DNA of 64,000 nt from positions 54,929 to 118,928 of the forward strand of contig NZ_LMUF01000013.1 in NCBI RefSeq assembly GCF_009766085.1, in the 5' to 3' direction. Position 1 is the first letter of the stretch, and each line of letters starts with the position of its first letter. Below, in pieces: positions 32,004-40,260 of the stretch. A program made the translations under genes and the position numbers. Source of the stretch: Burkholderia sp. S171. GTDB lineage: Bacteria > Pseudomonadota > Gammaproteobacteria > Burkholderiales > Burkholderiaceae. The notes below the pieces were generated by a model that saw only the letters and a list, made by a program, of their open reading frames with translations, was not told the DNA's origin and did not search any database.

Positions 32004-33785
32004 ATGCTAGAAACTGCCGACATTGCCCCCGTTCTGGAAAACAACGCCGATCCTCGCCGTATAGCCCGCGCGCTCTACTGGCAGGGTTGGCGCGTCTCGT
32101 CGATTGCGAAACACATTGGAGAAAAACGCCCTACGGTCGAGGCATGGAAACAGCGCGACAAGTGGGCCGATGCGCCGGCGATCGAGCGCATAGAGGCATC
32201 GCTAGAAACACGCATGGCGGTGCTTATCGCGAAGGATGAGAAAGACGGCCGCGACTTCAAAGAGATCGACTTGCTAGGCCGCCAGGTTGAACGCCTGGCG
32301 CGCGTGCGTAAGTACGGCGAGACGGGGAAAGAAAGCGACTTGAACCCGAATATCGAGGCGCGCAACACGGCGCCCCGAAAAGAGAAGGCAACGCGTAACG
32401 CGATCAGCGACGATCAGGCGCAGCAGATTCGCGAGGCCTTTCTCGATTCGTTGTTCGATTATCAAAAGGTCTGGTATCGCCAAGGGCATCAGCGAACCCG
32501 CAACATCCTCAAGTCGCGCCAGATAGGCGCTACCTGGTATTTCGCACGCGAGGCCTTAGACGACGCGATCAACACGGGCCGTAATCAGATTTTCTTGTCG
32601 GCCAGCAAGGCGCAGGCGCACGTTTTCAGGCAGTACATATGCCAGTTCGCCCGCGAGGCCGCAGACGTTGAATTGACCGGCGAGCCGATCGTTTTGCCGA
32701 ATGAGGCGATCCTTTATTTTCTCGGCACGAACGCGCGCACCGCGCAGAGCTATCACGGCAATTTTTATTTCGATGAATATTTTTGGGTTGGAGGATTCCA
32801 ACAGCTCAACAAAGTCGCCTCCGGTATGGCGATGCACAAGCAATGGAGAAAGACGTATTTTTCAACGCCTTCGAGCATAGGCCACGGCGCCTATACGTTT
32901 TGGAGTGGCGAGCATTACAACAGGGGGCGCGCAAAGGTCGACCATTTGCATATGGACGTAACGCATAAGATGCTCGCCGGTGGGCGTCTCTGCGAGGACA
33001 GGCAATGGCGCCAGATTGTGACGGTCGAGGATGCCGTGCTCGGCGGTTGCGACTTGTTCGATGTCGACGAGCTGCGCCTTGAATACAGCGCCGAGGAATA
33101 CGCAAACCTGTTGATGTGCCAGTTTATCGACGATACCGCGTCGATTTTCCCGCTCGCCGACTTGCAACGCTGCATGGTCGATTCCTGGGATGAATGGGCC
33201 GATGACTTCAAACCGTTCGCCGCTCGGCCGTTCGGATATCGCCCGGTTTGGGTAGGTTATGACCCTGCCCTATCGGGCGATTCCGCCGGCCTTATCGTGC
33301 TCGCACCGCCGGCCGTGCCTGGTGGCAAGTTCCGCGTGCTGCATAAGTGCCAATGGCGCGGCATGGATTTCGAGGCCCAGGCCGAGGCTATTCGCCAAGT
33401 CACACAGCAATACAACGTGACGTATATGGCGATCGATACGACAGGCATCGGCCAGGGCGTTTATCAGCTTGTGCGCCAGTTCTACCCGCACGCCGTCGCG
33501 CTCAATTACTCGCCTGAAGTGAAAGGCCGCTTGGTGCTCAAAGGCTTAAACGTGATCGGCAAGGGCCGGCTCGAATTCGATGCCGGTTGGACTGATTTAG
33601 CTCAGTCGTTTATGGCGATCCGAAAGACGATGACGGCGAGCGGCAAGAAAGTCACGTATGAGGCCAGCAGGAATGAGGAAACAGGCCACGCGGATTTAGC
33701 GTGGGCGTGTCTGCACGCGCTCGGTAACGAGCCGTTAGAAGGCATCACCGCAAACAATACCGGCTTTATGGAGTTCTCAAATTGA
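32004..33785 (+). CDS. P: terminase large subunit gpP
   Basis: A 593-residue packaging motor (P2 gpP is 590). The N-terminal HTH (YWQGWRVSSIAKHIGEKRPTVEAWKQRDKW) is family-typical. The ATPase has a Walker A-like KSRQIGATWYFA and Walker B FYFDEYFW. The C-terminal nuclease has Asp in VWVGYDPALSGDSAG and Asp in MAIDTTGIGQG. The start at 32004 follows the family; an upstream ATG at 31902 lies in the promoter region. The 3' 480 bp have a diverged copy at 40823. Confidence 0.95.
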   Translation: MLETADIAPVLENNADPRRIARALYWQGWRVSSIAKHIGEKRPTVEAWKQRDKWADAPAIERIEASLETRMAVLIAKDEKDGRDFKEIDLLGRQVERLARVRKYGETGKESDLNPNIEARNTAPRKEKATRNAISDDQAQQIREAFLDSLFDYQKVWYRQGHQRTRNILKSRQIGATWYFAREALDDAINTGRNQIFLSASKAQAHVFRQYICQFAREAADVELTGEPIVLPNEAILYFLGTNARTAQSYHGNFYFDEYFWVGGFQQLNKVASGMAMHKQWRKTYFSTPSSIGHGAYTFWSGEHYNRGRAKVDHLHMDVTHKMLAGGRLCEDRQWRQIVTVEDAVLGGCDLFDVDELRLEYSAEEYANLLMCQFIDDTASIFPLADLQRCMVDSWDEWADDFKPFAARPFGYRPVWVGYDPALSGDSAGLIVLAPPAVPGGKFRVLHKCQWRGMDFEAQAEAIRQVTQQYNVTYMAIDTTGIGQGVYQLVRQFYPHAVALNYSPEVKGRLVLKGLNVIGKGRLEFDAGWTDLAQSFMAIRKTMTASGKKVTYEASRNEETGHADLAWACLHALGNEPLEGITANNTGFMEFSN

Positions 33786-34819
33786 GTAAGCGCAGACAGC
33801 ACACGCACGCCGCACCGCCGGCCGCACTTTCAAACCCGCCAAAGGCCGAGGCCTTTACGTTCGGCGACGCCATGCCAGTGATGGACCGCGCCGAAATACT
33901 CGATTACGTCGAGACGTGGGCCGCCGGCCAATGGTTTGAACCGCCGGTGTCGCCCGCCGGCCTGGCGAAATCGTTTCGAGCTGGTGTACATCACAGCTCG
34001 GCGATTTACTTTAAACGCAACGTGCTTTCGGCCACGTTCATTCCTCACAAGTTGCTCACGCGCGAGGAATTCGATAAGTGGTCGCTCGATTTCCTGGTGT
34101 TCGGCAATGGGTATCTTGAGCGGCAAAAGTCGAGGCTCGGCGGAACGCTCGCGCTCAAACGCGCCCCGTCGAAATACTTGCGCCGGTCGACAGACTTGCA
34201 GAGGTTTTACCAGGTCAACGGGTGGCAACAGCAACACGAGTTCGAGGTCGGCTCGATCCATCATTTGATGGAACCAGACATTAATCAGGAGGTGTACGGC
34301 TTACCCGAATATCTCGGCGCCCTACACGCGGCCTGGTTGAATGAGTCGGCGACGCTCTTTCGCCGGCGGTATTACGAGAATGGTTCGCACGCGGGTTTCA
34401 TCCTGTACATGACCGATGCGGCGCAAAGTCAAACCGATGTCGACAACATGCGCGAGGCTTTGAAGAACAGCAAGGGGCCAGGCAATTTCCGAAACCTTTT
34501 CATGTACGCGCCGAACGGCAAGAAAGATGGCATCCAGCTCATACCGGTGTCTGAGGTCACGGCAAAGGATGAGTTTTTTAACATCAAGAATGTGACGCGC
34601 GATGACTTGCTCGCGGCGCACCGCGTACCGCCGCAGCTTTTGGGAATTGTGCCGAGCAATACCGGCGGTTTTGGAGCGGCCGACACGGCGGCAAAGGTGT
34701 TCGGTGCAAATGAAATCGAACCGTTGCAGAGGCGATTCGCACAGATCAATGAGTGGCTTGATGATGAGGTAGTGCGCTTCAGGACGTATTCGATTGGAGA
34801 ACCAAAGCTCGACCAGTAG
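33782..34819 (+). CDS. Q: portal protein gpQ
   Basis: A 345-residue portal (P2 gpQ is 344) forming the head vertex channel. It starts with TTG overlapping the gpP TGA (TTGA). Diagnostic segments are FTFGDAMPVMDRAEILDYVETW, HHSSAIYFKRNVL, YENGSHAGFILYMTD and the C-terminal AHRVPPQLLGIVPSN. A second, diverged, equally long copy is at 41303-42340; the two differ most at the last 12 residues. Confidence 0.95.
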   Translation: MSKRRQHTHAAPPAALSNPPKAEAFTFGDAMPVMDRAEILDYVETWAAGQWFEPPVSPAGLAKSFRAGVHHSSAIYFKRNVLSATFIPHKLLTREEFDKWSLDFLVFGNGYLERQKSRLGGTLALKRAPSKYLRRSTDLQRFYQVNGWQQQHEFEVGSIHHLMEPDINQEVYGLPEYLGALHAAWLNESATLFRRRYYENGSHAGFILYMTDAAQSQTDVDNMREALKNSKGPGNFRNLFMYAPNGKKDGIQLIPVSEVTAKDEFFNIKNVTRDDLLAAHRVPPQLLGIVPSNTGGFGAADTAAKVFGANEIEPLQRRFAQINEWLDDEVVRFRTYSIGEPKLDQ

Positions 34820-34898
34820 GCCCATTTTCGACAGTGGCGGGTACAGGCATCGGGCGTCCAGCTGTTGGCGCGCTGGCGTTTTCGTTGAGATCTTGCGA

Positions 34899-34925
34899 CA
34901 AAAAAGGCGGCTCGCTAGAGCCGCC
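34899..34925 (-). terminator. terminator of the leftward accessory gene
   Basis: A perfect 8 bp stem GGCGGCTC (34906-34913) / GAGCCGCC (34918-34925) with a 4-base loop. On the minus strand it is followed by six T (34900-34905), ending the gene at 34946-35278. Confidence 0.88.
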
Positions 34926-34945
34926 ATGAGCATGCATTGGCAGTA

Positions 34946-35278
34946 TCAAACGCCCAAGTAGTGCGGTTGCCGCGCTGTCGTTTCCACGGAACTGAAGTCG
35001 TCTTCGAAATGTGCTAAAAGCATCTCGATAAATCTGCCGTGGTAAACACCGTAGACAACCTTTGTTAGGACTTGGTTTTTGTTTTGAATGAGCGTTAATC
35101 GCAACGCCCCAGCCTCAACCGTAGGCCGCAACCAGGCCTTGTAAAGCCACTGCGGTGGCGTATGACAAAAGTCACCGTCACTGTCATACGTCCACGTTTC
35201 GATCTTGTTAGTATCGATGTCGTTTTTGATCGCCTTAAGGAGGGCGGCCGGATTGTTGACGCGAATTAGAATAGTCAT
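34946..35278 (-). CDS. hypothetical accessory protein
   Basis: A 110-residue soluble protein of alternating strands and helices (TILIRVNNPAALLKAIKNDIDTNKIETW, then VVYGVYHGRFIEMLLAHFEDDF). No family recognised. It is the last gene of a leftward accessory unit with ImmA and XRE genes, ends at a terminator, and has base use less GC-rich than the phage genes, suggesting a separately acquired cargo gene. Confidence 0.65.
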   Translation of the reverse strand: MTILIRVNNPAALLKAIKNDIDTNKIETWTYDSDGDFCHTPPQWLYKAWLRPTVEAGALRLTLIQNKNQVLTKVVYGVYHGRFIEMLLAHFEDDFSSVETTARQPHYLGV

Positions 35279-35339
35279 AAAAGCCTTGTGAGTTGTCTAG
35301 TGGCGACCGCGAGACCCCCTCACGGTCGCCTGGAACTAC

Positions 35340-35627
35340 TTAAACGCTTGGCGCGGATCGCCAGTGCTGACAGACATGTTCGAGTCGGCCCAGCCGGAAT
35401 CGAACATAGCTGCTCACACGGACAATCTTGGGATGCAGGCTCTGTGCGAACATGCAACACCTCCGTAAAAGCATGCCCCGATAGAAACTCACAACTTGAC
35501 TGTTCGGAATTGGATAACTACTATTCCGGTCGCACACAGGTAGGTCGCGAGAGAGCGCCAGGAGCAGTTTGGCGTTCCTTTGCTGGAGCGCATTGAGGAG
35601 CGTCAACTCTTCAATGCGCTTTTTCAT
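35340..35627 (-). CDS. possible small protein after the ImmA-like gene
   Basis: A 95-residue frame whose ATG overlaps the ImmA-like stop (ATGA). The first 30 residues (KKRIEELTLLNALQQRNAKLLLALSRDLP) form a plausible amphipathic helix, while the rest looks random and rich in Cys and Arg. It may be a short real gene whose tail is decayed, or chance. The gap 35279-35623 holds nothing else recognised. Confidence 0.3.
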   Translation of the reverse strand: MKKRIEELTLLNALQQRNAKLLLALSRDLPVCDRNSSYPIPNSQVVSFYRGMLLRRCCMFAQSLHPKIVRVSSYVRFRLGRLEHVCQHWRSAPSV

Positions 35628-36151
35628 TTTCCGGCCTCGTAGAGCTTAAGTTGGTAGTCCGCAGCTTCGTAGGAAACACCACACTGGTGCGCGACTTGGC
35701 TCGCGGTCATGCCGGTAACGAGGTGTTTGGGGACGAGAAGCTCCCCTTGAAAGGCTTTGGCCTGCCATTCAGGATCCTCGAACGACTTCAACGTGTCACC
35801 GAAATGGCGGTGCAACGCGGTAGACCGCGCATGTAACAGGTAGTGACCTGCTTCATGCGCAACCGTCCCTCGATCTCTGCCCTCGTCCGAGCAGGCTCGG
35901 TCGTAAATGTCCTCGCGAATCTTAATGGTGACCCAGTCGCCGTCCCTTTCGGTCAATCCGTGCGATTCCCCCAATTCATCGCGATCGGCAACTTCGAAGT
36001 GATATTGCTTATCTAGCAGCGGAAACGCGTGCTCAACCAACTGCAGAACCGGAAACCATAGCCGGCCTTCCAGGCCCAGCGATCGCCGAAGATCTTGGGC
36101 TACCGCCCGGATTTCGGAACGCTTCATCGGCAAAGCGCGGAAGGCGTGCAT
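35624..36151 (-). CDS. ImmA/IrrE-family metallopeptidase
   Basis: A 175-residue zinc peptidase with the HExxH site H99-E-A-G-H103 in GTVAHEAGHYLLHA and QAKAFQGELLVPKHLV downstream, the classic ImmA/IrrE pattern. Such proteins cleave or regulate a partner XRE repressor. Its start overlaps the XRE gene stop (TAATG), so the two are translated together. It probably controls derepression at the palindromic operator at 36569. Confidence 0.88.
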   Translation of the reverse strand: MHAFRALPMKRSEIRAVAQDLRRSLGLEGRLWFPVLQLVEHAFPLLDKQYHFEVADRDELGESHGLTERDGDWVTIKIREDIYDRACSDEGRDRGTVAHEAGHYLLHARSTALHRHFGDTLKSFEDPEWQAKAFQGELLVPKHLVTGMTASQVAHQCGVSYEAADYQLKLYEAGK

Positions 36152-36522
36152 TACTTCTCTCCGTTCGGTTTGGACAAAAACATGCTTTGTCGCAGTTCAT
36201 TCAATTCTTGATCTGACATCTCGTTGAATCGCCGCGCAAGCGCTACAGCTACGCCCCGGCGCAGTGCAGACGTTCCATCCAAATCGATAATTACACTGCG
36301 CTGAGATTCATCGATCGCTTGTCGAAGTTTTTCCGCTTCAATTTTGGGCAGCGCGTACATCGTGACAAGCCTACTGAACCATTCCCCCGGAATGCTCTTC
36401 CTGCCGGTTTCAACTGCGGACAAGAATGCGGAGGTGACTTGAAGTCGTACCGCCATGTCCCTGAGCAATTCTGAATGTTTTTGCCGCAGGCTCCTTACGT
36501 AATCGCCAAATGCAGTAATCAT
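36151..36522 (-). CDS. XRE-family transcriptional regulator
   Basis: A 123-residue regulator with an N-terminal XRE helix-turn-helix (GDYVRSLRQKHSELLRDMAVRLQVTSAFLSAVETGRKSIP). The C-terminal half is helical and may bind the ImmA-like protein. It is first in a leftward unit; the promoter is buried in the large palindrome 44 bp upstream, so autorepression is expected. Confidence 0.88.
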   Translation of the reverse strand: MITAFGDYVRSLRQKHSELLRDMAVRLQVTSAFLSAVETGRKSIPGEWFSRLVTMYALPKIEAEKLRQAIDESQRSVIIDLDGTSALRRGVAVALARRFNEMSDQELNELRQSMFLSKPNGEK

Positions 36523-36565
36523 TGATGCTCCCCCTCGTGACTGCGTGGATTAATCCTAATAATTC

Positions 36566-36608
36566 ATGTTAACCACATGAGGTTGATTGGTCAACCTCAT
36601 GTGGTTAA
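36566..36608. promoter_or_regulatory. large perfect palindrome: operator and promoter of the XRE/ImmA unit
   Basis: Two perfect 18-base arms, TTAACCACATGAGGTTGA (36569-36586) and its reverse complement (36591-36608), flank TTGG. Each arm is itself a near-palindrome AACC-N-CATG-N-GGTT, so two operator sites face each other. On the minus strand TTGACC (36589-36594) and TAACAT (36566-36571) are 17 bp apart, placing the promoter inside the operator. Confidence 0.85.
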
Positions 36609-36647
36609 CTGTTGCAAAGCTGCACTCGGCAGAGAGAAGAGTGATGG

Positions 36648-36878
36648 GCCTATTCGTGAATAGGCAACGTGCAACCGCCAGGAAGTCATATGGCGCAGGG
36701 TTGCAGTCCCCTCCGCGCCTGCCAGGTTCTCTTAGGGGGCGCTTTTGATGCAGCAGCGGAAAACGCTTTGATGGGGCCACCATTGCGACCCGCCAGCATG
36801 GCTCCGACGGAAGGCAGATGCAATTTGATGCGCTCAACGATGACGGCTCGAAGGTCTAGCGGTTACCATTACCGCTAG
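36648..36878. promoter_or_regulatory. two palindromes upstream of the methyltransferase gene
   Basis: GCCTATTC (36648-36655) / GAATAGGC (36658-36665) is a perfect dyad with a 2-base centre. CTAGCGGT (36856-36863) / ACCGCTAG (36871-36878) is a second perfect dyad, 47 bp before the GTG start. They could be binding sites controlling restriction-modification expression. The rest of 36609-36924 holds no recognised gene. Confidence 0.5.
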
Positions 36879-36924
36879 TGAAGAACGACCGCCTGTCGGC
36901 TTACAAACTCTGTGGAGGATCCGC

Positions 36925-38064
36925 GTGGCGAAAACAATGACCCCGACGTTAGAGCACGGCATCGACGAACACGTCGCAGCGCGTGCCAGTGCATATTCAA
37001 ACCGTGTCATCGATGACAATCATAGCGATGAGTTCGACACGTTTTCTAAGCGATCGGACTTAGCGCCATTACTCCTATTGGGCAACGCACTGGCTGTATT
37101 ACAGGCGCTTCCGGACGCCTCTATTGATTGCGCCATGACGTCGCCACCTTATTGGGGGAAGAGGGAATACGATAGTGGCGGGATCGGAATGGAAAAAAAC
37201 TATCGCGATTTCGTAGCAGACCTTGCCGCAATTGCGTCAGAGGTAAAGAGGGTTTTGAAGCCAGAGGGCTCGTTTTGGTTGAATTTGGGTGACACATACG
37301 TGGGGAAAGGACTTGTTGGCATCCCCTGGCGCGTGGCGTTTGAGCTGACGGACAATCAAGGTTGGATAATGCGAAATAGTGTCGTTTGGAATAAAGTAAA
37401 GAGTGGCATGGACAACTCTAAGGACCGCTTGGGCAATCTGCACGAAAACGTGTTCCATTTCGTAAAACAGGCGAAAGGTTATTATTATGATGCTGACTCC
37501 ATTCGTGCCAATCCACGCCAGACAAAAATCGTAAACGGTGCCGTAGTATCGGGAACCGGAGTGTCCGGAGTGCGGTATAGAAGGCAGATCGAATTGTCAA
37601 CGGCGCTCACGCTGGAAGAAAAGTCTGCCGCCACTTCTGCATTAAACGCGGTTTTAAACGATATTACGAATGGTCGGATTTCAGATTTTCGAATGATTAT
37701 TCGAGGACAGCAACGGACGACTCATTCAGACGCGGAAAACGTATCTGGAAGAGCCAAGGAACTGAGAAGTAAAGGCTTCTATTTTCTCAAATATCATCCT
37801 AAAGGTAGCAAGCCGACCGACGTCTGGAACATCGTTCCGGAAGATACGCAAGGACGCGACGCTCATTTTGCTGCATATCCGGTCGACCTGTGTCGCATAC
37901 CAATTTTGGCCACTTGTCCTGCCGGTGGCATCGTACTTGACCCATTTTGCGGGACAGGAACCACGCTTTACACGGCACGGATGTTAGAACGCCGATCAGT
38001 AGGCATCGATATATCTCGCCGATACCTTGAACTCACAGAAAGCCGGTGTGAATTATTAATATGA
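36925..38064 (+). CDS. type II DNA methyltransferase, probably N4-cytosine
   Basis: A 379-residue beta-class methylase. Catalytic motif IV T-S-P-P-Y-W is at residues 72-77; SPPYW favours N4-cytosine over N6-adenine. The SAM-binding motif I, LDPFCGTGTTLYTA, is near the C-terminus, giving the beta order. The middle third is the target-recognition region. It starts with GTG: GGAGG at 36914-36918 lies 6 bases before it. The downstream endonuclease overlaps by 4 bp. The base composition is clearly more AT-rich than the phage genes. Confidence 0.9.
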   Translation: MAKTMTPTLEHGIDEHVAARASAYSNRVIDDNHSDEFDTFSKRSDLAPLLLLGNALAVLQALPDASIDCAMTSPPYWGKREYDSGGIGMEKNYRDFVADLAAIASEVKRVLKPEGSFWLNLGDTYVGKGLVGIPWRVAFELTDNQGWIMRNSVVWNKVKSGMDNSKDRLGNLHENVFHFVKQAKGYYYDADSIRANPRQTKIVNGAVVSGTGVSGVRYRRQIELSTALTLEEKSAATSALNAVLNDITNGRISDFRMIIRGQQRTTHSDAENVSGRAKELRSKGFYFLKYHPKGSKPTDVWNIVPEDTQGRDAHFAAYPVDLCRIPILATCPAGGIVLDPFCGTGTTLYTARMLERRSVGIDISRRYLELTESRCELLI

Positions 38065-38921
38065 CGAATAAAGTGGTGGAGCTTTTTGGGCACGCTGTTT
38101 CACGTAAAAACCTGAACTGGAATGAAGTGGCAGCAGCGCAGACTTGCGAATTTACTGGAAAGAAATGTTATAAAACTCGAAAAAGTAACCCATCGATATC
38201 GATTGGAACGTGTACTGTTAATTACGTGCAGGACAAGGAGTTAGGGGCAGTAGTAATTTGTCCAACCAGACTGGTTCAACGCCGGCAGATATTTATTGAT
38301 TGTTTACACTTGCTTACGGGGCATGAGGTCGGTAATGAGCTGCATTTGCTCAAAGAGGTGAAAATTCCCGGGGGCAATGTCGATTTTTTTCTAGTCTCCG
38401 TTCGAGGCGGGCGCGTCTGCGATTTTGTCGGTATCGAACTACAGACACTTGATACTTCAGGGACGGTATGGCCGGAAAGGCAGCGCCTTCTGCGCGACTT
38501 AGGCGTTTCTCGCGCTGATAGCGCCGAAAATCTGGATACGTCTTTTGGCATGAATTGGAAGATGACTTCAAAGACAATTTTGGTTCAAATGCATCATAAA
38601 ATCCAGACGTTCGAGCATTTGAACAAAAAGCTGGTCTTGGTGGTGCAAGATACGCTTGTGAATTATATGACTCGCCAATTTGATTTTGGTCACTTATCGA
38701 ACCCAGCAACGCTGGCTAATTCGTTGCACATGCACGCGTATGGTCTGGCAAAGGAAGTAGGGGGGGACTACAAACTGAACTTGCATTCGCGACTTGGTAC
38801 TGACGCCCTCGGCATTGCGCGTTGCCTAGGACTACAGGCTGAAGCGCGTGTTGAACTCGATGAAATTCTTCGCTTATTGCAGCGTCGGGTATCCGTGGCA
38901 ACCTTATTCACGCCGATTTGA
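38061..38921 (+). CDS. NotI-like type II restriction endonuclease
   Basis: A 286-residue protein that resembles the NotI family. Four Cys (C29, C36, C51, C67, in TCEF, KKCYK, GTCTV, VICPTR) match the NotI metal-binding cluster. A PD-(D/E)xK-type core follows: Asp108 in GGNVDFFL and E126-x-Q128 in FVGIELQTLDTSGTVWP, with Gln in the third position as in NotI. It overlaps the methyltransferase by 4 bp. The pair probably defends the lysogen. The recognition sequence cannot be predicted. Recognition by eye; no search was possible. Confidence 0.78.
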   Translation: MTNKVVELFGHAVSRKNLNWNEVAAAQTCEFTGKKCYKTRKSNPSISIGTCTVNYVQDKELGAVVICPTRLVQRRQIFIDCLHLLTGHEVGNELHLLKEVKIPGGNVDFFLVSVRGGRVCDFVGIELQTLDTSGTVWPERQRLLRDLGVSRADSAENLDTSFGMNWKMTSKTILVQMHHKIQTFEHLNKKLVLVVQDTLVNYMTRQFDFGHLSNPATLANSLHMHAYGLAKEVGGDYKLNLHSRLGTDALGIARCLGLQAEARVELDEILRLLQRRVSVATLFTPI

Positions 38922-38988
38922 CTCGATACTCGCAGGCGGTAGACGCATCAGGATTGCGCCGTAACGGGCCATAAGGTGGTTGATCCTC

Positions 38989-39236
38989 TACACCTAAATT
39001 GTACCTAGGGCAGTCCAGTTTAAGCTGGATTGCCCTTGATCCTCGTTCAGCTTGAATGTCCGCGTGGAAAGCTGATCGTCCCTTATGGGTTGCGAACGGA
39101 CATGGGAAGCACGCGCTCTCGATAGACGGTGACGGGTCGACTAGGTACGTTCGCTAACGGTGGAGCGCCCGTAAATTTCGTGGCACTGGTTCGGCAGGGA
39201 GTGCGCAAAGCGCACTACACCTAAATTGCACCTGGA
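38989..39236 (+). repeat. putative integrase arm-type sites, right pair
   Basis: TACACCTAAATT begins 21 bp sites at 38989 and 39216, continuing GTACCTAGG and GCACCTGGA. They match the left-end site at 4973 in sequence and orientation. Between them, GGGCAGTCCAG (39008-39018) / CTGGATTGCCC (39025-39035) forms a hairpin with one mismatch. Nothing coding is seen from 38922 to 39337. Confidence 0.6.
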
Positions 39237-39337
39237 ACGGTCCGTTTTGACCTTGATTCACCTTGTGCACCCTTGGTTTTACACTTTGCGAGTTGTGTAA
39301 GGCATTGATTTTAAAGGGTGCTGCTGGCGCTTGTACT

Positions 39338-39385
39338 CCTCCGAAGGCAGGGGTTGCTGGTTCGATCCCAGCCGGGCGCACCAAT
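39338..39385 (+). repeat. attR of the prophage, shared junction with the second element
   Basis: A 48 bp identical copy of the tRNA-Arg 3' end (4878-4925), without the 5' half of the tRNA, so not a functional tRNA gene. It ends the P2-like prophage and also forms the left boundary of the remnant element that ends at 44113. Confidence 0.93.
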
Positions 39386-39512
39386 CTCCGTACCGATCTA
39401 GGTTCCCAACGTTTGCTCCGTTCCTCGGACTTCCAAGGACCGAGCACGTGGTGACTTCAGCTAGACACGTGGCAAAAAACGGGATCGGACCTGTCGGCGC
39501 CCGAGCAGACTC

Positions 39513-39908
39513 TCACGAGCGGGGCGGCTTTGGGAAAAACACGGTGTCCGGCAGACCGTTGAAATGTGCGTCACACGTAAGCAAATCCGCACCCTGCTGC
39601 CTTGCTGTCGCATAGACGATCGCATCGGCGGTCGCCAGTTTGTGTTCCCGATGCAATTCGGCCGCCAGCAACGCGATGGCCGTGTCCAACGGTACAACCG
39701 TACATTTCTGGGTGTAGGCAATAACTTGGTCGGCTTGTTCTTCACCGACCTCGCGCACCAGCCATTTCGACAATTCGAGCTGTACGATCGTCGGCACGAT
39801 ACAGCGAGACTTGTCCGGAAATTCCTTGCTCAGCTTCTTGCCTAGCGCACTGCCGACCAACCACTCGATCCAGGCCGACGTATCAATCACGCGCATTGAT
39901 GTCGCCAT
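39513..39908 (-). CDS. vapC: VapC-family PIN-domain toxin
   Basis: A 131-residue PIN-domain RNase toxin. The four acidic residues expected at the metal site are present: Asp9 in VIDTSAW, Glu45 in QLELSKW, Asp95 in TADAIVYA and Asp113 in TCDAHF. The gene overlaps the upstream VapB stop. An internal Met (residue 5) is an alternative start. It probably cleaves a tRNA or rRNA when free. Confidence 0.9.
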   Translation of the reverse strand: MATSMRVIDTSAWIEWLVGSALGKKLSKEFPDKSRCIVPTIVQLELSKWLVREVGEEQADQVIAYTQKCTVVPLDTAIALLAAELHREHKLATADAIVYATARQQGADLLTCDAHFNGLPDTVFFPKPPRS

Positions 39909-40120
39909 TAGTACCGGTCCTCGCGGTCACGATAGTCGTCTTTCCTGGCACCCTTCGCGATGCCAGCCAATTGCTCCAATTCGGGTACGGGCATGAGTAG
40001 CACGCCTTTGCCCTTTGGAATGAACACGAAGTCTTGTCCGGCCTCCCAATGCTGTTCTTCACGAACCGCTTTGGGAATGGAGATCTGAAATTTGCTGGAT
40101 AGCGTAGCGGTGGCGGGCAT
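39908..40120 (-). CDS. vapB: VapB-family AbrB-type antitoxin
   Basis: A 70-residue antitoxin with a swapped-hairpin AbrB N-terminus (ATLSSKFQISIPKAVREEQHWEAGQDFVFIPKGKGVLLMPV). The C-terminal tail is acidic and basic, and would wrap the toxin. The start at 40120 is where the AbrB domain begins; an upstream ATG at 40180 would add a poor leader. Confidence 0.88.
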   Translation of the reverse strand: MPATATLSSKFQISIPKAVREEQHWEAGQDFVFIPKGKGVLLMPVPELEQLAGIAKGARKDDYRDREDRY

Positions 40121-40260
40121 TGCCTTACCTTCTATTGATCGATATGAATTTGGTAAGAATACACCTGTTTTCCGTGGCATGCCGAGATGACGGGAGCGTC
40201 AGGTTACGTCGCTGCATCGTCCTCTGATTCGGATATGGGCGCCAATCTCCAGATTCACAC

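Larger units (their letters stand above)
4878..39385. mobile_element. P2-like prophage integrated in tRNA-Arg(CCG)
   Basis: The element is bounded by a 48 bp direct repeat of the tRNA 3' end (4878-4925 and 39338-39385). The integrase is next to the left copy. Inside are a replication module, a repressor, a complete P2-order set of tail, lysis, head and packaging genes, and two accessory blocks. At about 34.5 kb it matches P2-like genome size. All structural genes appear intact, so it may be inducible. The replication genes are not of P2 type. Confidence 0.93.

Noticed and set aside
39338..39385. Possible second tRNA-Arg gene
   Set aside because: Only the 3' half is present; D arm and 5' acceptor strand are missing, so it is an att site.
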